From: a virus
DNA length: 22,336 nucleotides
Reading direction: 5' to 3' (one strand)
IMG/VR virus record: IMGVR_UViG_3300022929_002779
Location: 1-22,336 of that record
Shown: positions 6,575 through 13,279 of the stretch, one piece after another
Numbering within the stretch: the stretch's first letter is position 1
How the letters are laid out: each line of letters starts with the position of its first letter
The notes under the pieces: model-generated
What the model saw: only the letters and a program-made list of their open reading frames with translations
Told to the model about the DNA's origin: nothing
The model's database searches: none
Position numbers and translations under genes: made by a program

Positions 6575-7019
6575 GTTGCTCAGCAAGCTCTTTGATTTCT
6601 TTTTTTGTAGATATTCTAGCAAGTGTTTCTACCTCGTCCATTTTCATATCTGGATATATTTGTGACAATAGTTTAACAGTTTTGCTACTATCGTCTTTCT
6701 TTTTCTTCAGCCCTATCCAAGGATGAAATTGTTTCTTTCCTGTCTTACCAGCAACACATAACAATTGCCATTGTAACTTAACATGATTAGTTCCACCAAG
6801 CACATTCCAGTTTTTATTATAATATTCATTAACTTTAAATACTGCTAATGCTGTTTTTTCAAAGTTGCCTTTTACACTGCTAATGTAACGGTTTAAGTTC
6901 CACAAATCGCCTTTAATATCTTTTTTGCCATCTTCTCCAGCAGCATCATACAGTTCTTTGAAGCCCATATCAATGCTTGGAATAAGTTCTTTGAACAAGT
7001 CTAATTCTTTGTTAGGCAT
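6549..7019 (-). CDS. Conserved hypothetical protein, mostly helical
   Basis: 156 residues starting MPNKELDLFKELIPSIDMGF. Predicted largely alpha-helical, with a central aromatic segment (NEYYNKNWNVLGGTNHVKLQ) and a charged C-terminal half (GLKKKKDDSSKTVKLLSQIY, MDEVETLARISTKKEIKELA). No signal peptide, membrane segment or catalytic motif. The C-terminal pattern, a helix then a short LAxxxTxxEIxxLA helix, faintly recalls the small clamp-loader subunit gp62 of T4-like phages, but the match is too weak to claim. It overlaps kdsB upstream by 8 bases and the zinc-finger gene downstream by 26 bases. Function unknown. Confidence 0.65.
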   Translation of the reverse strand: MPNKELDLFKELIPSIDMGFKELYDAAGEDGKKDIKGDLWNLNRYISSVKGNFEKTALAVFKVNEYYNKNWNVLGGTNHVKLQWQLLCVAGKTGKKQFHPWIGLKKKKDDSSKTVKLLSQIYPDMKMDEVETLARISTKKEIKELAEQHGFDKINI

Positions 7020-7680
7020 TTTGTTTGTGCCACTTCACTACATCTTCTGGAGAGTTAATTTCAATACCATCAAACTCTACTTCTACTACACCAATTTTTT
7101 GTCCGTTTTGTATCCAACGTAGCTGTTCTAGTTTTTCAATATCTTCTTCTGGAAACTTTGTGCTTGTTGTATACACAATTTTTGACTCTCTATTGTATCC
7201 ATATACACCCAAATGATGATCTCCGTATTCTAAACTAGCACGTAAGAACCAATGAGCTCTACCTCTGCTGTGTATCATTTTAACACTGTTTGGATCAGAA
7301 CGCAAGTTAAAATCCATCGGTGTGTAAGCAGTTGCTACATCGCTGTGTTGTAATGCGCCTTCTACAGCACGAATAATTTCAGGTGTAATATCCGGCATGT
7401 CTCCTTGGACATTAATGTACTTATCATATTGTAACACTTCATCAATAACACTCATACATCTGTCGGTGCCGTTTGCCAGTCTATAGTCTGTCATTATAGC
7501 ATGATCACCAAACAGTGCCATTACTTCTTCGCTGTCAGCCAATACGTATGTATCTAAGCCAGTCTCAACGCATCTATCATACACACGTTGTATCAGTGGC
7601 ACTCCGTTAAGTGGACAAAGCATTTTACGTGGTAATCTTGTGGCGTTTAGTCTAGCGGGTATTAGTATAGCTGTAGTCAT
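7012..7680 (-). CDS. kdsB: 3-deoxy-manno-octulosonate cytidylyltransferase (CMP-Kdo synthetase)
   Basis: 222 residues. Would transfer CMP from CTP to Kdo. The CTP-binding loop IPARLNATRLPRKML is at 7-21, NVQGDMP at 90-96 (D94 equals the Mg ligand D98 of E. coli KdsB), HHLGVYGY at 155-162, EEDIEKLEQLRW at 178-189 and EINSPEDV at 207-214. In the last motif the family has DTPEDL, whose Asp (D235 in E. coli) binds metal; here it is Asn 209. The E of NVQGDEP is also replaced by Met. It is about 25 residues shorter than E. coli KdsB (248). The ATG at 7680 has an AAAGGAC ribosome site and lies 29 bases inside kdsA, so the two are coupled. The family is sure; full activity is likely but not certain. 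Confidence 0.88.
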   Translation of the reverse strand: MTTAILIPARLNATRLPRKMLCPLNGVPLIQRVYDRCVETGLDTYVLADSEEVMALFGDHAIMTDYRLANGTDRCMSVIDEVLQYDKYINVQGDMPDITPEIIRAVEGALQHSDVATAYTPMDFNLRSDPNSVKMIHSRGRAHWFLRASLEYGDHHLGVYGYNRESKIVYTTSTKFPEEDIEKLEQLRWIQNGQKIGVVEVEFDGIEINSPEDVVKWHKQNA

Positions 7681-8428
7681 GTATGTCCTTTATTACACTT
7701 TCGAAGTCTGCGAGTTTTACCATGTTAGGTCCGTCGCTGGGTGCGTTATCCGGGTCAGGATGGACTTCTAAAAAGAAGTGACGGATACCCAGTGCCGCAG
7801 CTCCTCTACTGAGAGGAGATACATAATCACGATTGCCGCCGCTACTACCACCTTGCCCACCAGGCTTCTGGACACTATGGGTAGCATCAAAAACAATAGG
7901 GTTGCTGTAATTATTAAGCATATAGCATAAACCGGTATAGTCGACAACGAGTGTGTTGTATCCAAAACTTGTACCTCTCTCTGTAATCCAAACTTCTTTA
8001 GCACCTTCTGTTTTACTTAATATACCTTTGACGTCCCAAGGTGCTAGGAACTGTCCTTTTTTAATGTTTACAATACAATCTGTCTTACATGCTTCAACAA
8101 TCAAGTCAGTTTGTCTACACAAGAAAGCAGGTATTTGTAGTATATCTACTACACCTTTACATCTGTTTATCTGTCCTACAGTGTGAACATCTGTAAGTAT
8201 TTTAAATCCTGCTGCTTTCATCTTTTGAAAGTGCGGAAGTGTGTCATCAATACCTACACCACGTTCACCTGACATACTAGTGCGATTTGCTTTATCAAAG
8301 CTGGCCTTGAAATAGTAGTTCATGCCGTATTGATCGCAAATACGTTTACACACAGTGGCTATTTCCATACTGTGCTGTAAACCTTCGTGCTGACAAGGGC
8401 CAGCTATGATTGTAAGTTTATTATCCAT
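7652..8428 (-). CDS. kdsA: 3-deoxy-8-phosphooctulonate synthase (Kdo-8-phosphate synthase)
   Basis: 258 residues, full family length. Condenses phosphoenolpyruvate with arabinose 5-phosphate to Kdo-8-phosphate in the cytoplasm. Motifs in order: AGPCQHEG (9-16), FKASFDKANRTS (40-51), TDVHT (79-83), FLCRQTDL (102-109), KKGQFLAPWDV (123-133), TERGTSFGYNTLVVD (149-163), DATHSVQKPGG (181-191) and EVHPDPDNAPSDG (221-233). Cys12, His184, Glu221 and Asp232 match the metal ligands of the Aquifex enzyme (C11, H185, E222, D233), so this is the metal-dependent class, unlike E. coli KdsA, which has Asn at the Cys position. It overlaps kdsB downstream by 29 bases and the small unknown gene upstream by 8. 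Confidence 0.95.
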   Translation of the reverse strand: MDNKLTIIAGPCQHEGLQHSMEIATVCKRICDQYGMNYYFKASFDKANRTSMSGERGVGIDDTLPHFQKMKAAGFKILTDVHTVGQINRCKGVVDILQIPAFLCRQTDLIVEACKTDCIVNIKKGQFLAPWDVKGILSKTEGAKEVWITERGTSFGYNTLVVDYTGLCYMLNNYSNPIVFDATHSVQKPGGQGGSSGGNRDYVSPLSRGAAALGIRHFFLEVHPDPDNAPSDGPNMVKLADFESVIKDIHDYSYTNTR

Positions 8429-8702
8429 CTTTTATAATATAATACAGATTTAGTGTTTTGTCAAGTTGTTTTTTTAATGTAGGATATTCATCTGCTAGAG
8501 CAAACAACTCTTTCCATTGATCATAACTGACTATTCCTAGTGCTTCGTTAACTGCTTCAGGATCTCCTCCTATAACCCAACGTCCGTTATATGTAGTCTT
8601 TTTAGGCTCATCTCTAAATCTAGCATATACCACACCATTGGCACGTTCATATATCAAACTTTCATGTGCTAAATCTGTCTTAGGAGGCGAATCAATTATC
8701 AT
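8421..8702 (-). CDS. Small conserved hypothetical protein between kdsA and the UDP-sugar dehydrogenase
   Basis: 93 residues, starting MIIDSPPKTDLAHESLIYER. A short beta hairpin (ANGVVYARFRDEP) is followed by WVIGGDPEAVNEALGIVSYD and two helices ending LNLYYIIKDG. No known domain, signal peptide or membrane helix. Its ATG overlaps the dehydrogenase stop as ATGA, and its stop overlaps the kdsA start by 8 bases, so it is translated as part of the sugar operon. I cannot name a function; its position may be accidental or it may be an accessory factor. Confidence 0.65.
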   Translation of the reverse strand: MIIDSPPKTDLAHESLIYERANGVVYARFRDEPKKTTYNGRWVIGGDPEAVNEALGIVSYDQWKELFALADEYPTLKKQLDKTLNLYYIIKDG

Positions 8703-9490
8703 TTACGCATACCCGAAAATGTTGTAGTTTTTAATTTTTCATTATCGTTCTTAATGCTATCAATTATATCAAACTCCAGGTCATTTTGTTTTAGAGTGTG
8801 TGCTAGTGCTGCTACATCTTTTGGCAAGCACATACCGCCGTAACCACGCAATCTGTTGTTTACATCCAAGTAAATATTTTTGGTTTTGCCTGTTTGAACA
8901 TACGCATCTTTTACTTGTGAGTAATCACATTCAAACTTTTCACATAGTTCGTAAAATACATTAGCAAACACAATACGCAATGCCGCATATGAATTGTTAA
9001 AGTATTTTAATATTTCAGCTTCTGTAGGCGCCAGTTGCTTAACTGCTTTGGGTAAATGTCCATGTGCTTCCACAATCTTTTTGTACACATACGGATCGTC
9101 TGTTCCAATTGCCAACAGTTCGTGATTGTTGATAAAGTCGTCTGCTGCTGCTCTTTCACGCAAAAACTCTGGAGCACAACAGATTGTAAGTGATGGATAT
9201 TCGTCAATCATGCGTTCAGTAAATCCTGGTTCAACTGTGCTGCGAATACAAACAACACCTCCGTAGTTAATTTGTATTAAGTCTTGTAGCACACCCTCGA
9301 TAACACTAGTATCACAAGCGCCGTTTACTTCTGGAGTAGGCAAGCATAAAAACACTACTTCTGTATCTGCTACATCTTTTAGTTCAGTATCAAATTTAAT
9401 ATCGTGTTCAAATACTTCGTGTTCAAGTAATCTAAACCCTGTAGCGTTTGCGTTTCCTACAACGCCCATTCCAATAATACCTATTTTCAT
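8699..9490 (-). CDS. Short UDP-glucose/GDP-mannose 6-dehydrogenase family protein
   Basis: 263 residues. An N-terminal Rossmann fold with GMGVVGNA (7-14) binds NAD. STVEPGFT (84-91), PEFLRERAAADD (107-118), a helix TEAEILKYFNNSYAALRIVF (156-175) and GGMCLPKD (218-225) follow the family order. Cys221 is the catalytic thiolate for the two-step oxidation of a nucleotide-sugar C6 alcohol to the acid. Family enzymes usually have 390-450 residues; this one ends about 40 residues after the Cys motif, so the C-terminal UDP-binding Rossmann domain is missing. The frame is intact with ATGA overlaps at both ends, so the short form looks native. UDP-glucose is the likeliest substrate given the decarboxylase-like gene before it. 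Confidence 0.85.
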   Translation of the reverse strand: MKIGIIGMGVVGNANATGFRLLEHEVFEHDIKFDTELKDVADTEVVFLCLPTPEVNGACDTSVIEGVLQDLIQINYGGVVCIRSTVEPGFTERMIDEYPSLTICCAPEFLRERAAADDFINNHELLAIGTDDPYVYKKIVEAHGHLPKAVKQLAPTEAEILKYFNNSYAALRIVFANVFYELCEKFECDYSQVKDAYVQTGKTKNIYLDVNNRLRGYGGMCLPKDVAALAHTLKQNDLEFDIIDSIKNDNEKLKTTTFSGMRK

Positions 9491-10350
9491 AATAAACTTT
9501 CCAATGTCTTTTTTAGTCCTACTTCTAAAGGTGTATAATCTGTAAATCCTGTAAGTGTTTGTACCAATGTAGTATCAGGACATCTACGTGTTGCGCTGCC
9601 TACAGGACCAGAACGTATTTCCAGTCTATCTGGATTAATACCCATATAACCCATTATGAGTTTTGCTACAATACTTATACGTGTTTCTACGTCTTGTCCT
9701 ACATTCACGGTAGTGTTACTAGCAGTTTTTATTAGTATATCTGTCATACGAACAGCATCGTCTACATAACAGAAACTACGTGTATCGTCACCATTAATAT
9801 AGTATTCACCTTGCTTACAACGTTCTACAAACTCATTTACAAAGTGATCAATTTGTCCTGGTCCATACACGTTAAAGTAGCGTATGATAAGATATTCTAA
9901 ACCACTATTTGCTACCAAGTTTTCACCAAGTGCTTTTGGTATGCTATAACTCCAACGTGGGTTTGTAATGTCATTATACATCACAGGCACTGATTCGTCT
10001 GTGGGCACATGATAGTATCCGTTATCAATTGTGCTGTTGAATATTTCACAAGTGCTGGCAAATATGAACTTAGTTTTTGTGCTGTGATAGCGTTTTATTA
10101 AGTTTATAGTTGGCAGTGTGTTGTTGATACAAACATCTGTTGGATGTTGATAGAATAATTTAGTGCCGTTGGTTGCTGCTAGATGAACAACTACATCAGT
10201 GTCAGGCAATTGGTTAGCCACGTCAGAACATTTTAAATCACTTTCAAAACCATCTTTTTGATCGTAACCAATTACATCATATGTATCCTTTACATAGTTG
10301 TAATAATGACTGCCTATGAATCCTTTATGTCCGGTGACTAATATTTTCAT
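9487..10350 (-). CDS. NAD-dependent epimerase/dehydratase (extended SDR), UDP-sugar decarboxylase- or epimerase-like
   Basis: 287 residues from ATG at 10350; a TTG two codons earlier is possible but less likely. NAD-binding TGHKGFIGS is at 6-14, ASTCEIF at 98-104, catalytic Tyr135 and Lys139 are in YSIPK, RYFNVYGPGQ spans 157-166, and DDTRSFCYVDDAV is a later substrate-loop motif. The C-terminal RRCPDTTLVQTLTGFTDYTP then PLEVGLKKTLE resembles UDP-glucuronate decarboxylases and UDP-glucose epimerases. Directly preceding a UDP-sugar dehydrogenase with a shared ATGA, a UDP-glucuronate to UDP-xylose step is attractive, but an epimerase cannot be excluded. The ATG overlaps the SGNH gene's stop as ATGA. 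Confidence 0.85.
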   Translation of the reverse strand: MKILVTGHKGFIGSHYYNYVKDTYDVIGYDQKDGFESDLKCSDVANQLPDTDVVVHLAATNGTKLFYQHPTDVCINNTLPTINLIKRYHSTKTKFIFASTCEIFNSTIDNGYYHVPTDESVPVMYNDITNPRWSYSIPKALGENLVANSGLEYLIIRYFNVYGPGQIDHFVNEFVERCKQGEYYINGDDTRSFCYVDDAVRMTDILIKTASNTTVNVGQDVETRISIVAKLIMGYMGINPDRLEIRSGPVGSATRRCPDTTLVQTLTGFTDYTPLEVGLKKTLESLL

Positions 10351-11027
10351 GACCAATTAGCATCCTCTTTACTTTGTGAAACAGTATAAAATTGATTAGG
10401 TTGAACAAATGTACTATGAACGTCAAAATCTGTTTCAATATGGCGTTTCATATAATTAGCAAATTCTTGATTTTGTTTGTTACTCATATGACAAACTCTA
10501 TCATTTTGATATTCAGGTAATCGTAACTTATTACAATCTAACATACTTATATTACGCATACACCCTTGACTAACCGTTGGAAAATCAAAAGCAAAAATTA
10601 TATTAGCATCTGGACGATGATATTTAATGCTGTCTAAGTAACTCAAATGATAAATGATGTTACTTTCATAATATGTATTTTTTATAATTTCACTCTTTAC
10701 TATTTTTAATAATCTATCATCAATTCTACTTTTAGTTTGTCTGTTTAAAGATCTTAAAGATTTTAAATCTATATTTTGGTAAAATGCTAAATGCTTTGGA
10801 TTATTATCTTCTAATGTAAAAATACTTCCTCGATTTATACTTGTTACTATAAAAATTATTTTGTCAAAATATTGATTATATTTTCTAAATTGGAAATACG
10901 AATAATCAAAGCTACTACCTCCTACGCTATAGTTAGACATATCGCTTTTTAGCTGCTCATTGAGTATACCTACCCAAGATTTTTCTCCATCTAAAGAATA
11001 ACTATCTCCAAACACACCTAACTTCAT
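10347..11027 (-). CDS. SGNH/GDSL-hydrolase-like protein, copy B
   Basis: 226 residues from ATG at 11027, which shares ATGA with the stop of copy A. An upstream in-frame start at 11045 would add MERRHK and lies within copy A. VFGDSYS (5-11) carries the nucleophile-type Ser of block I, VGGSSFDYS resembles block II, and CHMSNKQNQEFANYM near the C-terminus resembles block V with its His. The Asp three residues before that His in the usual DxxH is not present (RVCH). Homologous to the following gene over its whole length, including a near-identical 46-base stretch. It might deacylate or modify a surface sugar; activity is unproven given the altered acid residue. Confidence 0.72.
   Translation of the reverse strand: MKLGVFGDSYSLDGEKSWVGILNEQLKSDMSNYSVGGSSFDYSYFQFRKYNQYFDKIIFIVTSINRGSIFTLEDNNPKHLAFYQNIDLKSLRSLNRQTKSRIDDRLLKIVKSEIIKNTYYESNIIYHLSYLDSIKYHRPDANIIFAFDFPTVSQGCMRNISMLDCNKLRLPEYQNDRVCHMSNKQNQEFANYMKRHIETDFDVHSTFVQPNQFYTVSQSKEDANWS
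10445..10490 (-). repeat. Near-identical 46-bp repeat, copy in SGNH gene B
   Basis: Pairs with 11134-11179: 45 of 46 bases are identical, the only difference being at 10457 versus 11146. It encodes the block V-like CHMSNKQNQEFA region. Confidence 0.9.
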
Positions 11028-11725
11028 CTTATGTCTTCTTTCCAACCTGCTTGCTTAATTGTTGTGCTTTTTGTATAATGTTGTTCTGGAGATATCATAG
11101 TATTATGAATATCGATTTCTCCTTTTATATGTTGTTTCATATAATAAGCAAATTCTTGATTTTGTTTGTTACTCATATGGCAGCATCTAAAGTCATCGTG
11201 TTCTGAAAGATTTAGAGCATTCCAATCTAACTGACTGATGTTTATCATTCCTACATCACTACGATTTGGAAATGGAAAGGCATAAATTATGTGTGCGTCT
11301 GGACGTTGAAATTTTATACTGTCAATATAAGCATTGTGATACATTATATTGCTGTCAAATAATTTTAATTTTTTTATTTCATTATTAACTATTGGCCAGA
11401 TTTTATTATAGTATTTTTTGTATACTTTACGTTCATTCCTATCCATTTTATCAGTGTTAGAAAATTTTAAATCTTCTATATCCGCATTTTGATAAAATGC
11501 TAAATGGACAGGTTTATTTTCTTCTAGTGTAAACAAACTTCCTCTGTCAAAACTACTTACAACAAAAATTATTTCGTCAAATTGTTTCTGTGTTTCGCAA
11601 AATTTGTAATAGGAATAATCTATACTGCTACCGCCTTTGCTAAAACATTTGAAATTTTTGTCAAGATAATCTATCCACGAATATCCTCCGGGTTCAGCGT
11701 AGCTATCACCGTAAATACCTAACAT
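11024..11725 (-). CDS. SGNH/GDSL-hydrolase-like protein, copy A
   Basis: 233 residues. IYGDSYA (4-10) is block I with Ser8, KGGSSIDYSYYKF resembles block II, VSSFDRGSLFTLEENKP gives a family-specific loop, and CCHMSNKQNQEFAYYM is the block V-like segment. As in copy B, the His is retained but the usual DxxH Asp is not at its place (the sequence is DDFRCCH, with Asp five and six residues before). The start ATG at 11725 overlaps the stop of the GT-A gene as TAATG. Tandem copy of the adjacent gene and clearly homologous to it throughout. No signal peptide, so it is probably cytoplasmic or virion-associated. Substrate unknown; an acyl or acetyl group on a glycan is a guess from neighbours. Confidence 0.72.
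   Translation of the reverse strand: MLGIYGDSYAEPGGYSWIDYLDKNFKCFSKGGSSIDYSYYKFCETQKQFDEIIFVVSSFDRGSLFTLEENKPVHLAFYQNADIEDLKFSNTDKMDRNERKVYKKYYNKIWPIVNNEIKKLKLFDSNIMYHNAYIDSIKFQRPDAHIIYAFPFPNRSDVGMINISQLDWNALNLSEHDDFRCCHMSNKQNQEFAYYMKQHIKGEIDIHNTMISPEQHYTKSTTIKQAGWKEDIR
11134..11179 (-). repeat. Near-identical 46-bp repeat, copy in SGNH gene A
   Basis: Partner of 10445-10490, one mismatch in 46 bases. The flanking parts of the two genes are much more diverged, so this stretch stands out. Confidence 0.9.
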
Positions 11726-12435
11726 TATAAGTACCTTTCAAAATAAGTAAGAGGCAACCTTTTCTTTATAGGTCCCTTTTCGTGTAGCATGTATTCATTT
11801 AACATAGAGGTATTTAACGGTGTATGTGTATTTTTATCATTACTTAATTGTGACAAATCGTTATACTTAACATGACTAGCAGAAAACATACACACTTGTC
11901 CGTCGTACCATTTTTGTATTTCTTTAGGTTTATTTACATATGACGATTTGTATAGGTTAACAAATTTTGTAAAATCTTTATGATTTTTATTTACAATTAC
12001 AAAGCCTGACTCTGAACTATACAATTCGCCTAGATAATCATGACTGAATAAAGCAACACAGTATTTTTTTGGACACAAGTCTGTAATTAAACTTGTGTTA
12101 AAATCTTTAAGATATAAAATATCAGCATCAGACCAAATTAAATAATCAGTGTCAATGTTTTCTAATGCGTGTAAGAACGTATAACCTTTTTTCGCAAACT
12201 TTATTTCTTTAGGAATTTCAGATTTAAACTGTTTCCATAAAGGCTTTACAACATAGTTCCAATCATATATTTTAAGTTTGTCTGTTTTTGTAAACTCAAA
12301 CTTAACATTTTCAGCATAAAAATTTATTCTACAATTACTTGGAGAATGTTTTATATAGCTATTCAGCATAATTTGACCAACGTTATCGTAATAATGTTGA
12401 TCCATTGTTGTTACAAATTCAAACCTCAGTGCCAC
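11725..12435 (-). CDS. GT-A fold glycosyltransferase (GT8-like)
   Basis: 236 residues. RFEFVTTMDQHYYDNVGQIM gives the first strand and helix of a GT-A nucleotide-sugar-binding domain, and DTDYLIWSDADILYLKD contains the DxD metal motif (DAD, residues 103-105). A later segment, SESGFVIVNKNHKDF, is the usual acceptor-side strand. It shares its layout with the plus-strand glycosyltransferase at 16856-17689 (NSY...INFYAE, then DxD). The start is GTG at 12435, 17 bases inside the cupin gene; the next ATG (12405) would remove the first beta strand, so GTG is preferred although no ribosome site is visible. No signal peptide. Donor sugar and acceptor unknown. Confidence 0.8.
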   Translation of the reverse strand: MALRFEFVTTMDQHYYDNVGQIMLNSYIKHSPSNCRINFYAENVKFEFTKTDKLKIYDWNYVVKPLWKQFKSEIPKEIKFAKKGYTFLHALENIDTDYLIWSDADILYLKDFNTSLITDLCPKKYCVALFSHDYLGELYSSESGFVIVNKNHKDFTKFVNLYKSSYVNKPKEIQKWYDGQVCMFSASHVKYNDLSQLSNDKNTHTPLNTSMLNEYMLHEKGPIKKRLPLTYFERYL

Positions 12436-12763
12436 TTGTGCGTCTTACGATATCATCGTGGTTAAATTCTGCCCAGTATAATTCAAATGCTACACCATCT
12501 TCTAGTCCTTCAAACTGGTGTACTTTACCTGGTTTAACTTGTGTAAAGTCGCCTGCTTCTAAAATTGTCTCGTCTACTAGTCCTTGATCATCTTGCCAAA
12601 CACGAACAAGCATCTTTCCTGACTCAACAAAAAAGCCGTTCCATTTAAATTGATGCTCATGTTCTGAACATTTATATCCTTCTTTGTATTCGATGCGGTG
12701 AAATTCTAACACACCGTTCGCATGGATCAATTCTGTTTGACCCCAGATTTTTCCTGCTTTCAT
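12419..12763 (-). CDS. Single-domain cupin protein
   Basis: 114 residues. Cupin motif 1 is around KCSEHEHQFKWNGFFVESGK (31-50, His35 and His37), and motif 2 is AGDFTQVKPGKVHQFEGLED (70-89, His82). Length and motifs fit a one-domain cupin related to sugar-nucleotide or sugar-phosphate isomerases, or a binding protein. A second cupin in this window, fused to a nucleotidyltransferase (20261-21025), is a more typical ManC C-terminal type. ATG at 12763 has a strong ribosome site that overlaps the stop codon of the gene before it. It leads into the GT-A gene with a 17-base overlap. Probably part of sugar metabolism by context; catalytic role unproven. Confidence 0.75.
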   Translation of the reverse strand: MKAGKIWGQTELIHANGVLEFHRIEYKEGYKCSEHEHQFKWNGFFVESGKMLVRVWQDDQGLVDETILEAGDFTQVKPGKVHQFEGLEDGVAFELYWAEFNHDDIVRRTSGTEV

Positions 12764-12769
12764 ATTATT

Positions 12770-12776
12770 CTCCTAT
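12770..12776 (-). promoter_or_regulatory. Ribosome binding site overlapping the upstream stop codon
   Basis: ATAGGAG on minus precedes the ATG at 12763 by 6 bases. The TAG within it is the stop codon of the gene at 12773-13279, so termination and initiation share bases. Confidence 0.65.
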
Positions 12777-13279
12777 AATAATTTTCCAAAATCTATTACT
12801 TCACTTTGTCTATTAATATCTTTTACAAAAAAAGCACACAACGAATTATTGTTTTCTGTAATAGGTATGCTTAGTAAGTGACCATTTCGCATTTTTGGAA
12901 AGTACCATTTTACATCATTGTAAAAATTAGTAATTTCAATTTTGCCAAATTGTGGATGTGTGCTAGTTAATGGGTTAAACAAAAAGGATTCAAATCCACG
13001 TTCATTTAAACTTGTTAATGGTAGTACTTCTAAATCACTACCAGCTTGACTACAACCTACAGCTACACACCAATCTAATGGCATTGTAATTTCATTGCCT
13101 GAAATTTCCATTACTATCGCAGGCGAATTAAACGATTCTAGGAAGATCAACGGGTTGAAGAAAAAATCTGGATCGCTAGGATCACTGTTATCTAGTACAG
13201 CAAATCTCAAATCATCTTCTACAATTTCAGGTAATTTACTTAGTGAAAAACTTTTGTTTTCTAATGTTAATATTCTCAT
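12773..13279 (-). CDS. Conserved hypothetical protein next to uvsW
   Basis: 168 residues, starting MRILTLENKSFSLSKLPEIV. Contains DNSDPSDPDFFFNPLIFLES, EITMPLDWCVAVGCS and a C-terminal NNSLCAFFVKDINRQSEVID. Mixed beta/alpha, no signal peptide or membrane helix, no motif I can link to an enzyme. I recall related proteins in T4-like cyanophages beside uvsW, without assigned function. Its ATG directly abuts the uvsW stop (TAA then ATG), so it is translationally coupled to the helicase. Confidence 0.7.
   Translation of the reverse strand: MRILTLENKSFSLSKLPEIVEDDLRFAVLDNSDPSDPDFFFNPLIFLESFNSPAIVMEISGNEITMPLDWCVAVGCSQAGSDLEVLPLTSLNERGFESFLFNPLTSTHPQFGKIEITNFYNDVKWYFPKMRNGHLLSIPITENNNSLCAFFVKDINRQSEVIDFGKLL

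Noticed and set aside
6549-7019. Calling the 156-residue protein the clamp-loader subunit gp62
   Set aside because: Only a vague C-terminal helix pattern agrees; length and N-terminal sequence do not support it.
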